From: Henricia sp. BOLD:AAB3569
Taxonomy: Eukaryota; Echinodermata; Asteroidea; Spinulosida; Echinasteridae
DNA length: 64,000 nt
Reading direction: 5' to 3'
Assembly (NCBI GenBank): GCA_037783545.1
Contig: JBBELK010001646.1
Coordinates: 1-64,000, forward strand
Numbering within the stretch: position 1 is the stretch's first letter; each line of letters starts with the position of its first letter. A program made the translations under genes and the position numbers. Shown piece after piece: positions 25,697-37,871 of this stretch. The notes under the pieces were generated by a model. That model had not been told where the DNA came from. It was given only the letters and a program-made list of their open reading frames with translations, and did not search any database.

Positions 25697-27183
25697 TTGA
25701 GGCTTCCTGACTGCTCCCGCGCAAACCATGGCTGTATGTACACACCTCTTTGTGGTACTCCTGAGTTGTGCGCATGCTCAGTCATTCGGACTGTCGTTAA
25801 CGCACCGCAGTTTGGCTCGGCAATTTGGTCAAAGTGTGGTCCAAACGTCGGCAAATTTGGAGGTCGAAAAATGTTCCGACGAACTTCAAATTTTGCATGC
25901 CCTAAACTCTCTATATTGCGCACTTGTCATACAAAATTGACAGACTTTCGCCGGGAAATGGAAGAGAAATTTCAAAGTTTAGAAAAAACTGGGTTGAGGC
26001 TTCCTGACTGCTCTCGCGCAAACCGTGGCTGTCTGTACACACCTCTTTGGGGTACTCCTGAGTTGTGCGCATGCTCAGTCATTCGGACTGTCGTTAACGC
26101 ACCGCAGTTTGGCTCGGCAATTTGGTCAAAGTGTGGTCCAAACGTCGGCAAATTTGGAGGTCGAAAAATGTTCCGACGAACTTCAAATTTTGCATGCCCT
26201 AAACTCTCTATATTGCGCACTTGTCATAAAAAAATTGACAGACTTTCGCCGGGAAATGGCAGAGAAATTTCAAAGTTTAGAAAAAACTGGGTTGAGGCTT
26301 CCTGACTGCTCTCGCGCAAACCGTGGCTGTCTGTACACACCTCTTTGGGGTACTCCTGAGTTGTGCGCATGCTCAGTCATTCGGACTGTCGTTAACGCAC
26401 CGCAGTTTGGCTCGGCAATTTGGTCAAAGTGTGGTCCAAACGTCGGCAAATTTGGAGGTCGAAAAATGTTCCGACGAACTTCAAATTTTGCATGCCCTAA
26501 ACTCTCTATATTGCGCACTTGTCATAAAAAATTGACAGACTTTCGCCGGGAAATGGCAGAGAAATTTCAAAGTTTACAAAAAACTGGGTTGAGGCTTCCT
26601 GACTGCTCTCGCGCAAACCGTGGCTGTCTGTACACACCTCTTTGGGGTACTCCTGAGTTGTGCGCATGATCAGTCATTCGGACTGTCGTCAACGCACCGC
26701 AGTTTGGCTCGGCAATTTGGTCAAAGTGTGGTCCAAACGTCGGCAAATTTGGAGGTCGAAAAATGTTCCGACGAACTTCAAATTTTGCATGCCCTAAACT
26801 CTCTATATTGCGCACTTGTCATAAAAAAATTGACAGACTTTCGCCGGGAAATGGCAGAGAAATTTCGAAGTTTAGAAAAAACTGGGTTGAGGCTTCCTGA
26901 CTGCTCTCGCGCAAACCGTGGCTGTCTGTACACACCTCTTTGGGGTACTCCTGAGTTGTGCGCATGCTCAGTCATTCGGACTGTCGTTAACGCACCGCAG
27001 TTTGGCTCGGCAATTTGGTCAAAGTGTGGTCCAAACGTCGGCAAATTTGGAGGTCGAAAAATGTTCCGACGAACTTCAAATTTTGCATGCCCTAAACTCT
27101 CTATATTGCGCACTTGTCATAAAAAATTGACAGACTTTCGCCGGGAAATGGCAGAGAAATGTCAAAGTTTAGAAAAAACTGGG
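25697..27183 (+). repeat. Family B 5-monomer HOR, copy 1 (1,487 bp)
   Basis: It starts at a monomer with ctgctcccgcg, ggctgtatg and tttgtggtac. The fourth monomer carries catgatcagtc (26,665) and is preceded by gtttacaaaaaac. The block contains two 298-bp units, giving 5 x 297 + 2. It is matched base-spacing for base-spacing by the next two blocks. This copy has private changes at caaaccatgg (25,728), cgtcaacg near 26,690 and gaaatgtcaaag near 27,160. Confidence 0.93.
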
Positions 27184-28670
27184 TTGAGGCTTCCTGACTG
27201 CTCCCGCGCAAACCGTGGCTGTATGTACACACCTCTTTGTGGTACTCCTGAGTTGTGCGCATGCTCAGTCATTCGGACTGTCGTTAACGCACCGCAGTTT
27301 GGCTCGGCAATTTGGTCAAAGTGTGGTCCAAACGTCGGCAAATTTGGAGGTCGAAAAATGTTCCGACGAACTTCAAATTTTGCATGCCCTAAACTCTCTA
27401 TATTGCGCACTTGTCATACAAAATTGACAGACTTTCGCCGGGAAATGGAAGAGAAATTTCAAAGTTTAGAAAAAACTGGGTTGAGGCTTCCTGACTGCTC
27501 TCGCGCAAACCGTGGCTGTCTGTACACACCTCTTTGGGGTACTCCTGAGTTGTGCGCATGCTCAGTCATTCGGACTGTCGTTAACGCACCGCAGTTTGGC
27601 TCGGCAATTTGGTCAAAGTGTGGTCCAAACGTCGGCAAATTTGGAGGTCGAAAAATGTTCCGACGAACTTCAAATTTTGCATGCCCTAAACTCTCTATAT
27701 TGCGCACTTGTCATAAAAAAATTGACAGACTTTCGCCGGGAAATGGCAGAGAAATTTCAAAGTTTAGAAAAAACTGGGTTGAGGCTTCCTGACTGCTCTC
27801 GCGCAAACCGTGGCTGTCTGTACACACCTCTTTGGGGTACTCCTGAGTTGTGCGCATGCTCAGTCATTCGGACTGTCGTTAACGCACCGCAGTTTGGCTC
27901 GGCAATTTGGTCAAAGTGTGGTCCAAACGTCGGCAAATTTGGAGGTCGAAAAATGTTCCGACGAACTTCAAATTTTGCATGCCCTAAACTCTCTATATTG
28001 CGCACTTGTCATAAAAAATTGACAGACTTTCGCCGGGAAATGGCAGAGAAATTTCAAAGTTTACAAAAAACTGGGTTGAGGCTTCCTGACTGCTCTCGCG
28101 CAAACCGTGGCTGTCTGTACACACCTCTTTGGGGTACTCCTGAGTTGTGCGCATGATCAGTCATTCGGACTGTCGTTAACGCACCGCAGTTTGGCTCGGC
28201 AATTTGGTCAAAGTGTGGTCCAAACGTCGGCAAATTTGGAGGTCGAAAAATGTTCCGACGAACTTCAAATTTTGCATGCCCTAAACTCTCTATATTGCGC
28301 ACTTGTCATAAAAAAATTGACAGACTTTCGCCGGGAAATGGCAGAGAAATTTCAAAGTTTAGAAAAAACTGGGTTGAGGCTTCCTGACTGCTCTCGCGCA
28401 AACCGTGGCTGTCTGTACACACCTCTTTGGGGTACTCCTGAGTTGTGCGCATGCTCAGTCATTCGGACTGTCGTTAACGCACCGCAGTTTGGCTCGGCAA
28501 TTTGGTCAAAGTGTGGTCCAAACGTCGGCAAATTTGGAGGTCGAAAAATGTTCCGACGAACTTCAAATTTTGCATGCCCTAAACTCTCTATATTGCGCAC
28601 TTGTCATAAAAAATTGACAGACTTTCGCCGGGAAATGGCAGAGAAATTTCAAAGTTTAGAAAAAACTGGG
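27184..28670 (+). repeat. Family B 5-monomer HOR, copy 2 (1,487 bp)
   Basis: Tandem copy of 25,697-27,183 shifted by 1,487 bp. The tttgtggtac, catgatcagtc (28,152), gtttacaaaaaac and 298-bp A-run markers all recur at the same offsets. Confidence 0.94.
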
Positions 28671-30157
28671 TTGAGGCTTCCTGACTGCTCCCGCGCAAAC
28701 CGTGGCTGTATGTACACACCTCTTTGTGGTACTCCTGAGTTGTGCGCATGCTCAGTCATTCGGACTGTCGTTAACGCACCGCAGTTTGGCTCGGCAATTT
28801 GGTCAAAGTGTGGTCCAAACGTCGGCAAATTTGGAGGTCGAAAAATGTTCCGACGAACTTCAAATTTTGCATGCCCTAAACTCTCTATATTGCGCACTTG
28901 TCATACAAAATTGACAGACTTTCGCCGGGAAATGGAAGAGAAATTTCAAAGTTTAGAAAAAACTGGGTTGAGGCTTCCTGACTGCTCTCGCGCAAACCGT
29001 GGCTGTCTGTACACACCTCTTTGGGGTACTCCTGAGTTGTGCGCATGCTCAGTCATTCGGACTGTCGTTAACGCACCGCAGTTTGGCTCGGCAATTTGGT
29101 CAAAGTGTGGTCCAAACGTCGGCAAATTTGGAGGTCGAAAAATGTTCCGACGAACTTCAAATTTTGCATGCCCTAAACTCTCTATATTGCGCACTTGTCA
29201 TAAAAAAATTGACAGACTTTCGCCGGGAAATGGCAGAGAAATTTCAAAGTTTAGAAAAAACTGGGTTGAGGCTTCCTGACTGCTCTCGCGCAAACCGTGG
29301 CTGTCTGTACACACCTCTTTGGGGTACTCCTGAGTTGTGCGCATGCTCAGTCATTCGGACTGTCGTTAACGCACCGCAGTTTGGCTCGGCAATTTGGTCA
29401 AAGTGTGGTCCAAACGTCGGCAAATTTGGAGGTCGAAAAATGTTCCGACGAACTTCAAATTTTGCATGCCCTAAACTCTCTATATTGCGCACTTGTCATA
29501 AAAAATTGACAGACTTTCGCCGGGAAATGGCAGAGAAATTTCAAAGTTTACAAAAAACTGGGTTGAGGCTTCCTGACTGCTCTCGCGCAAACCGTGGCTG
29601 TCTGTACACACCTCTTTGGGGTACTCCTGAGTTGTGCGCATGATCAGTCATTCGGACTGTCGTTAACGCACCGCAGTTTGGCTCGGCAATTTGGTCAAAG
29701 TGTGGTCCAAACGTCGGCAAATTTGGAGGTCGAAAAATGTTCCGACGAACTTCAAATTTTGCATGCCCTAAACTCTCTATATTGCGCACTTGTCATAAAA
29801 AAATTGACAGACTTTCGCCGGGAAATGGCAGAGAAATTTCAAAGTTTAGAAAAAACTGGGTTGAGGCTTCCTGACTGCTCTCGCGCAAACCGTGGCTGTC
29901 TGTACACACCTCTTTGGGGTACTCCTGAGTTGTGCGCATGCTCAGTCATTCGGACTGTCGTTAACGCACCGCAGTTTGGCTCGGCAATTTGGTCAAAGTG
30001 TGGTCCAAACGTCGGCAAATTTGGAGGTCGAAAAATGTTCCGACGAACTTCAAATTTTGCATGCCCTAAACTCTCTATATTGCGCACTTGTCATAAAAAA
30101 TTGACAGACTTTCGCCGGGAAATGGCAGAGAAATTTCAAAGTTTAGAAAAAACTGGG
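28671..30157 (+). repeat. Family B 5-monomer HOR, copy 3 (1,487 bp)
   Basis: Third tandem copy, with catgatcagtc at 29,639. The monomer after it (30,158 onward) no longer has the tttgtggtac marker, so the HOR run ends here. Confidence 0.93.
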
Positions 30158-31347
30158 TTGAGGCTTCCTGACTGCTCTCGCGCAAACCGTGGCTGTCTGT
30201 ACACAACTCTTTGGGGTACTCCTGAGTTGTGCGCATGCTCAGTCATTCGGACTGTCGTTAACGCACCTCAGTTTGGCTCGGCAATTTGGTCAAAGTGTGG
30301 TCCAAACGTCGGCAAATTTGGAGGTCGAAAAATGTTCCGACGAACTTCAACTTTTGCATGCCCTAAACTCTCTATATTGCGCACTTGTCATAAAAAATTG
30401 ACAGACTTTCGCCGGGAAATGGAAGAGAAATTTCAAAGTTTAGAAAAAACTGGGTTGAGGCTTCCTGACTGCTCTCGCGCAAACCGTGGCTGTCTGTACA
30501 CACCTCTTTGGGGTACTCCTGAGTTGTGCGCATGCTCAGTCATTCGGACTGTCGTTAACGCACCGCAGTTTGGCTCGGCAATTTGGTCAAAGTGTGGTCC
30601 AAACGTCGGCAAATTTGGAGGTCGAAAAATGTTCCGACGAACTTCAAATTTTGCATGCCCTAAACTCTCTATATTGCGCACTTGTCATAAAAAATTGACA
30701 GACTTTCGCCGGGAAATGGCAGAGAAATTTCAAAGTTTAGAAAAAACTGGGTTGAGGCTTCCTGACTGCTCTCGCGCAAACCGTGGCTGACCTGTACACA
30801 CCTCTTTGGGGTACTCCTGAGTTGTGCGCATGCTCAGTCATTCGGACTGTCGTTAACGCACCGCAGTTTGGCTCGGCAATTTGGTCAAAGTGTGGTCCAA
30901 ACGTCGGCAAATTTGGAGGTCGAAAAATGTTCCGACGAACTTCAAATTTTGCATGCCCTAAACTCTCTATATTGCGCACTTGTCATAAAAAAATTGACAG
31001 ACTTTCGCCGGGAAATGGAAGAGAAATTTCAAAGTTTAGAAAAAACTGGGTTGAGGCTTCCTGACTGCTCTCGCGCAAACCGTGGCTGTCTGTACACACC
31101 TCTTTGGGGTACTCCTGAGTTGTGCGCATGCTCAGTCATTCGGACTGTCGTTAACGCACCGCAGTTTGGCTCGGCAATTTGGTCAAAGTGTGGTCCAAAC
31201 GTCGGCAAATTTGGAGGTCGAAAAATGTTCCGACGAACTTCAAATTTTGCATGCCCTAAACTCTCTATATTGCGCACTTGTCATACAAAATTGACAGACT
31301 TTCGCCGGGAAATGGCAGAGAAATTTCAAAGTTTAGAAAAAACTGGG

Positions 31348-32238
31348 TTGAGGCTTCCTGACTGCTCTCGCGCAAACCGTGGCTGTCTGTACACACCTCT
31401 TTGGGGTACTCCTGAGTTGTGCGCATGCTCAGTCATTCGGACTGTCGTTAACGCACCGCAGTTTGGCTCGGCAATTTGGTCAAAGTGTGGTCCAAACGTC
31501 GGCAAATTTGGAGGTCGAAAAATGTTCCGATGAACTTCAAATTTTGCATGCCCTAAACTCTCTATATTGCGCACTTGTCATAAAAAAATGACAGACTTTC
31601 GCCGGGAAATGGCAGAGAAATTTCAAAGTTTAGAAAAAACTGGGTTGAGGCTTCCTGACTGCTCTCGCGCAAACCGTGGCTGTCTGTACACACCTCTTTG
31701 GGGTACTCCTGAGTTGTGCGCATGCTCAGTCATTCGGACTGTCGTTAACGCACCGCAGTTTGGCTCGGCAATTTGGTCAAAGTGTGGTCCAAACGTCGGC
31801 AAAATTGGAGGTCGAAAAATGTTCCGACGAACTTCAAATGTTGCATGCCCTAAACTCTCTATATTGCGCACTTGTCATAAAAAATTGACAGACTTTCGCC
31901 GGTAAATGGCAGAGAAATTTCGAAGTTTAGAAAAAACTGGGTTGAGGCTTTCTGACTGCTCTCGCGCAAACCGTGGCTGTCTGTATACACCTCTTTGGGG
32001 TACTCCTGAGTTGTGCGCATGCTCAGTCATTCGGACTGTTGTTAACGCACCGCAGTTTGGCTCGGCAATTTGGTCAAAGTGTGGTCCAAACGTCGGCAAA
32101 TTTGGAGGTCGAAAAATGTTCCGACGAACTTCAAATTTTGCATGCCCTAAACTCTCTATATTGCGCACTTGTCAAAAAAAATTGACAGACTTTCGCCGGG
32201 AAATGGCAGAGAAATTTCAAAGTTTAGAAAAAACTGGG
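31348..32238 (+). repeat. Three-monomer family B module, copy 1
   Basis: Monomer 1 has ccgatgaactt (CpG to TpG at 31,531) and an ataaaaaaatgaca linker. Monomer 2 has gcaaaattggagg and caaatgttgc. Monomer 3 has ggctttctgac and gactgttgtt. The same order recurs at 32,536-33,415. The last two types also occur at about 23.6-24.2 kb. Confidence 0.85.
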
Positions 32239-32535
32239 TTGAGGCTTCCTGACTGCTCTCGCGCAAACCGTGGCTGTCTGTACACACCTCTTTGGGGTAC
32301 TCCTGAGTTGTGCGCATGCTCAGTCATTCGGACTGTCGTTAACGCACCGCAGTTTGGCTCGGCAATTTGGTCAAAGTGTGGTCCAAACGTCGGCAAATTT
32401 GGAGGTCGAAAAATGTTCCGACGAACTTCAAATTTTGCATGCCCTAAACTCTCTATATTGCGCACTTGTCATAAAAAATTGACACACTTTCGCCGGGAAA
32501 TGGCAGAGAAATTTCAAAGTTTAGAAAAAACTGGG

Positions 32536-33415
32536 TTGAGGCTTCCTGACTGCTCTCGCGCAAACCGTGGCTGTCTGTACACACCTCTTTGGGGTACTCC
32601 TGAGTTGTGCGCATGCTCAGTCATTCGGACTGTCGTTAACGCACCGCAGTTTGGCTCGGCAGTGTGGTCCAAACGTCGGCAAATTTGGAGGTCGAAAAAT
32701 GTTCCGATGAACTTCAAATTTTGCATGCCCTAAACTCTCTATATTGCGCACTTGTCATAAAAAAATGACAGACTTTCGCCGGGAAATGGCAGAGAAATTT
32801 CAAAGTTTAGAAAAAACTGGGTTGAGGCTTCCTGACTGCTCTCGCGCAAACCGTGGCTGTCTGTACACACCTCTTTGGGGTACTCCTGAGTTGTGCGCAT
32901 GCTCAGTCATTCGGACTGTCGTTAACGCACCGCAGTTTGGCTCGGCAATTTGGTCAAAGTGTGGTCCAAACGTCGGCAAAATTGGAGGTTGAAAAATGTT
33001 CCGACGAACTTCAAATGTTGCATGCCCTAAACTCTCTATATTGCGCACTTGTCATAAAAAATTGACAGACTTTCGCCGGGAAATGGCAGAGAAATTTCAA
33101 AGTTTAGAAAAAACTGGGTTGAGGCTTTCTGACTGCTCTCGCGCAAACCGTGGCTGTCTGTACACACCTCTTTGGGGTACTCCTGAGTTGTGCGCATGCT
33201 CAGTCATTCGGACTGTTGTTAACGCACCGCAGTTTGGCTCGGCAATTTGGTCAAAGTGTGGTCCAAACGTCGGCAAATTTGGAGGTCGAAAAATGTTCCG
33301 ACGAACTTCAAATTTTGCATGCCCTAAACTCTCTATATTGCGCACTTGTCATAAAAAATTGACAGACTTTCGCCGGGAAATGGCAGAGAAATTTCAAAGT
33401 TTAGAAAAAACTGGG
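32536..33415 (+). repeat. Three-monomer family B module, copy 2 (11-bp deletion in first monomer)
   Basis: It has the same ordered variants as 31,348-32,238. The first monomer is 286 bp because 11 bp are missing after ggctcggca (32,660/32,661), at the left edge of the conserved core. A further CpG to TpG change (ggaggttgaaa, 32,990) lies in the second monomer. Confidence 0.85.
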
Positions 33416-35665
33416 TTGAGGCTTCCTGACTGCTCTCGCGCAAACCGTGGCTGTCTGTACACACCTCTTTGGGGTACTCCTGAGTTGTGCGCATGCTCAG
33501 TCATTCGGACTGTCGTTAACGCACCGCAGTTTGGCTCGGCAATTTGGTCAAAGTGTGGTCCAAGCGTCGGCAAATTTGGAGGTCGAAAAATTTTCCGACG
33601 AACTTCAAATTTTGCATGCCCTAAACTCTCTATATTGCGCACTTGTCATAAAAAATTTACAGACTTTCGCCGGGAAATGGCAGAGAAATTTCAAAGTTTA
33701 GAAAAAACTGGGTTGAGGCTTCCTGACTGCTCTCGCGCAAACCGTGGCTGTCTGTACACACCTCTTTGGGGTACTCCTGAGTTGTGCGCATGCTCAGTCA
33801 TTCGGACTGTCGTTAACGCACCGCAGTTTGGCTCGGCAATTTGGTTAAAGTGTGGTCCAAACGTCGGCAAATTTGGAGGTCGAAAAATGTTCCGACGAAC
33901 TTCAAATTTTGCATGCCCTAAACTCTCTATATTGCGCACTTGTCATAAAAAATTGACAGACTTTCGCCGGGAAATGGCAGAGAAATTTCAAAGTTTAGAA
34001 AAAACTGGGTTGAGGCTTCCTGACTGCTCTCGCGCAAACCGTGGCTGTCTGTACACACCTCTTTGGGGTACTCCTGAGTTGTGCGCATGCTCAGTCATTC
34101 GGACTGTCGTTAACGCACCGCAGTTTGGCTCGGCAATTTGGTCAAAGTGTTGTCCAAACGTCGGCAAATTTGGAGGTCGAAAAATGTTCCGACGAACTTC
34201 AAATTTTGCATGCCCTAAACTCTCTATATTGCGCACTTGTCATAAAAAATTGACAGACTTTCGCCGGGAAATGGAAGAGAAATTTCAAAGTTTAGAAAAA
34301 ACTGGGTTGAGGCTTCCTGACTGCTCTCGCGCAAACCGTGGCTGTCTGTACACACCTCTTTGGGGTACTCCTGAGTTGTGCGCATGCTCAGTCATTCGGA
34401 CTGTCGTTAACGCACCGCAGTTTGGCTCGGCAATTTGGTCAAAGTGTGGTCCAAACGTCGGCAAATTTGGAGGTCGAAAAATGTTCCGACGAACTTCAAA
34501 TTTTGCATGCCCTAAACTCTCTATATTGCGCACTTGTCATAAAAAATTGACAGACTTTCGCCGGGAAATGGCAGAGAAATTTCAAAGTTTAGTAAAAACT
34601 GGGTTGAGGCTTCCTGACTGCTCTCGCGCAAACCGTGGCTGTCTGTACACACCTCTTTGGGGTACTCCTGAGTTGTGCGCATGCTCAGTCATTCGGACTG
34701 TCGTTAACGCACCGCAGTTTGGCTCGGCAATTTGGTCAAAGTGTGGTCCAAACGTCGGCAAATTTGGAGGTCGAAAAATGTTCCGACGAACTTCAAATTT
34801 TGCATGCCCTAAACTCTCTATATTGCGCACTTGTCATAAAAAATTGACAGAATTTCGCCGGGAAATGGAAGAGAAATTTCAAAGTTTAGAAAAAACTGGG
34901 TTGAGGCTTCCTGACTGCTCTCGCGCAAACCGTGGCTGTCTGTACACACCTCTTTGGGGTACTCCTGAGTTGTGCGCATGCTCAGTCATTCGGACTGTCG
35001 TTAACGCACCGCAGTTTGGCTCGGCAATTTGGTCAAAGTGTGGTCCAAACGTCGGCAAATTTGGAGGTCGAAAAATGTTCCGACGAACTTCAAATTTTGC
35101 ATGCCCTAAACTCTCTATATTGCGCACTTGTCATAAAAAATTGACAGACTTTCGCCGGGAAATGGCAGAGAAATTTCAAAGTTTAGAAAAAACTGGGTTG
35201 AGGCTTCCTGACTGCTCTCGCGCAAACCGTGGCTGTCTGTACACACCTCTTTGGGGTACTCCTGAGTTGTGCGCATGCTCAGTCATTCGGACTGTCGTTA
35301 ACGCACCGCAGTTTGGCTCGGCAATTTGGTCAAAGTGTGGTCCAAACGTCGGCAAATTTGGAGGTCGAAAAATGTTCCGACGAACTTCAAATTTTGCATG
35401 CCCTAAACTCTCTATATTGCGCACTTGTCATAAAAAATTGACAGACTTTCGCCGGGAAATGGCAGAGAAATTTCAAAGTTTAGAAAAAACTGGGTTGAGG
35501 CTTCCTGACTGCTCTCGCGCAAACCGTGGCTGTCTGTACACACCTCTTTGGGGTACTCCTGAGTTGTGCGCATGCTCAGTCATTCGGACTGTCGTTAACG
35601 CACCGCAGTTTGGCTCGGCAATTTGGTCAAAGTGTGGTCCAAACGTCGGCAAATTTGGAGGTTGA
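32996..35665 (+). other. Longest repeat-derived open frame (889 codons, nine 99-codon repeats), probably not a gene
   Basis: This is the longest uninterrupted frame in the window. It exists because the 297-bp monomer equals 99 codons and this frame has no stop in the consensus. Each repeat would encode a basic, Cys-containing segment (seven Cys, including LCACS and SKCGPN) with a Lys/Arg-rich end (KKLTDFRREMAEK). I recognise no domain, signal peptide or membrane segment. Both ends are set by one mutation type, TCGA to TTGA (32,990-32,992 before it, 35,663-35,665 ending it), not by a conserved start or stop. Similar frames lie at 20,347-22,440, 23,915-26,305, 39,951-42,611, 42,922-45,567, 47,080-48,876 and 60,774-62,837. 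The minus strand has an 82-codon frame in nearly every monomer. Confidence 0.25.
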
Positions 35666-36682
35666 AAAATGTTCCGACGAACTTCAAATTTTGCATGCCC
35701 TAAACTCTCTATATTGCGCACTTGTCATAAAAAATTGACAGACTTTCGCCGGGAAATGGCAGAGAAATTTCAAAGTTTACAAAAAACTGGGTTGAGGCTT
35801 CCTGACTGCTCTCGCGCAAACCGTGGCTGTCTGTACACACCTCTTTGGGGTACTCCTGAGTTGTGCGCATGCTCAGTCATTCGGACTGTCGTTAACGCAC
35901 CGCAGTTTGGCTCGGCAATTTGGTCAAAGTGTGGTCCAAACGTCGGCAAATTTGGAGGTCGAAAAATGTTCCGACGAACTTCAAATTTTGCATGCCCTAA
36001 ACTCTCTATATTGCGCACTTGTCATACAAAATTGACAGACTTTCGCCGGGAAATGGCAGAGAAATTTCAAAGTTTAGAAAAAACTGGGTTGAGGCTTCCT
36101 GACTGCTCTCGCGCAAACCGTGGTTGTCTGTACACACCTCTTTGGGGTACTCCTGAGTTGTGCGCATGCTCAGTCATTCGGACTGTCGTTAACGCACCGC
36201 AGTTTGGCTCGGCAATTTGGTCAAAGTGTGGTCCAAACGTCGGCAAATTTGGAGGTCGAAAAATGTTCCGACGAACTTCAAATTTTGCATGCCCTAAACT
36301 CTCTATATTGCGCACTTGTCATAAAAAATTGACAGACTTTCGCCGGGAAATGGCATAGAAATTTCAAAGTTTAGAAAAAACTGGGTTGAGGCTACCTGAC
36401 TGCTCTCGCGCAAACCGTGGCTGTCTGTACACACCTCTTTGGGGTACTCCTGAGTTGTGCGCATGCTCAGTCATTCGGACTGTCGTTAACGCACCGCAGT
36501 TTGGCTCGGCAATTTGGTCAAAGTGTGGTCCAAACGTCGGCAAATTTGGAGGTCGAAAAATGTTCCGACGAACTTCAAATTTTGCATGCCCTAAACTCTC
36601 TATATTGCGCACTTGTCATAAAAAATTGACAGACTTTCGCCGGGAAATGGCAGAGAAATTTCAAAGTTTAGAAAAAACTGGG

Positions 36683-37871
36683 TTGAGGCTTCCTGACTGC
36701 TCTCGCGCAAACCGTGGCTGTCTGTACACACCTCTTTGGGGTACTCCTGAGTTGTGCGCATGCTCAGTTATTCGGACTGTCGTTAACGCACCGCAGTTTG
36801 GCTCGGCAATTTGGTCAAAGTGTGGTCCAAACGTCGGCAAATTTGGAGGTCGAAAAATGTTCCGACGAACTTCAAATTTTGCATGCCCTAAACTCTCTAT
36901 ATTGCGCACTTGTCATAAAAAAATTGACAGACTTTCGCCGGGAAATGGCAGAGAAATTTCAAAGTTTAGAAAAAACTGGGTTGAGGCTTCCTGACTGCTC
37001 TCGCGCAAACCTTGGCTGTCTGTACACACCTCTTTGGGGTACTCCTGAGTTGTGCGCATGCTCAGTCATTCGGACTGTCGTTAACGCACCGCAGTTTGGC
37101 TCGGCAATTTGGTCAAAGTGTGGTCCAAACGTCGGCAAATTTGGAGGTCGAAAAATGTTCCGACGAACTTCAAATGTTGCATGCCCTAAACTCTCTATAT
37201 TGCGCACTTGTCATAAAAAATTGACAGACTTTCGCCGGGAAATGGCAGAGAAATTTCAAAGTTTAGAAAAAACTGGGTTGAGGCTTCCTGACTGCTCTCG
37301 CGCAAACCGTGGCTGTCTGTACACACCTCTTTGGGGTACTCCTGAGTTGTGCGCATGCTCAGTCATTCGGACTGTCGTTAACGCACCGCAGTTTGGCTCG
37401 GCAATTTGGTCAAAGTGTGGTCCAAACGTCGGCAAATTTGGAGGTCGAAAAATGTTCCGACGAACTTCAAATTTTGCATGCCCTAAACTCTCTATATTGC
37501 GCACTTGTCATAAAAAATTGACAGACTTTCGCCAGGAAATGGCAGAGAAATTTCAAAGTTAAAAAAAAACTGGGTTGAAGCTTCCTGACTGCTCTCGCGC
37601 AAACCGTGGCTGTCTGTACACACCTCTTTGGGGTACTCCTGAGTTGTGCGCATGCTCAGTCATTCGGACTGTCGTTAACGCACCGCAGTTTGGCTCGGCA
37701 ATTTGGTCAAAGTGTGGTCCAAACGTCGGCAAATTTGGAGGTCGAAAAATTTTCCGACGAACTTCAAATTTTGCATGCCCTAAACTCTCTATATTGCGCA
37801 CTTGTCATAAAAAATTGACAGACTTTCGCCGGGAAATGGCAGAGAAATTTCAAAGTTTAGAAAAAACTGGG
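36683..37871 (+). repeat. Family B module duplicated at long range, right copy
   Basis: This is the counterpart of 22,129-23,615: cagttattcgg at 36,769, aaaccttggc plus caaatgttgc, one consensus unit, then the ggttgaagcttcc/aaaattttccg unit at 37,575. The last unit is also the first monomer of the 1,188-bp HOR that follows, which links this region to the 22-24 kb region by descent. Confidence 0.8.
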
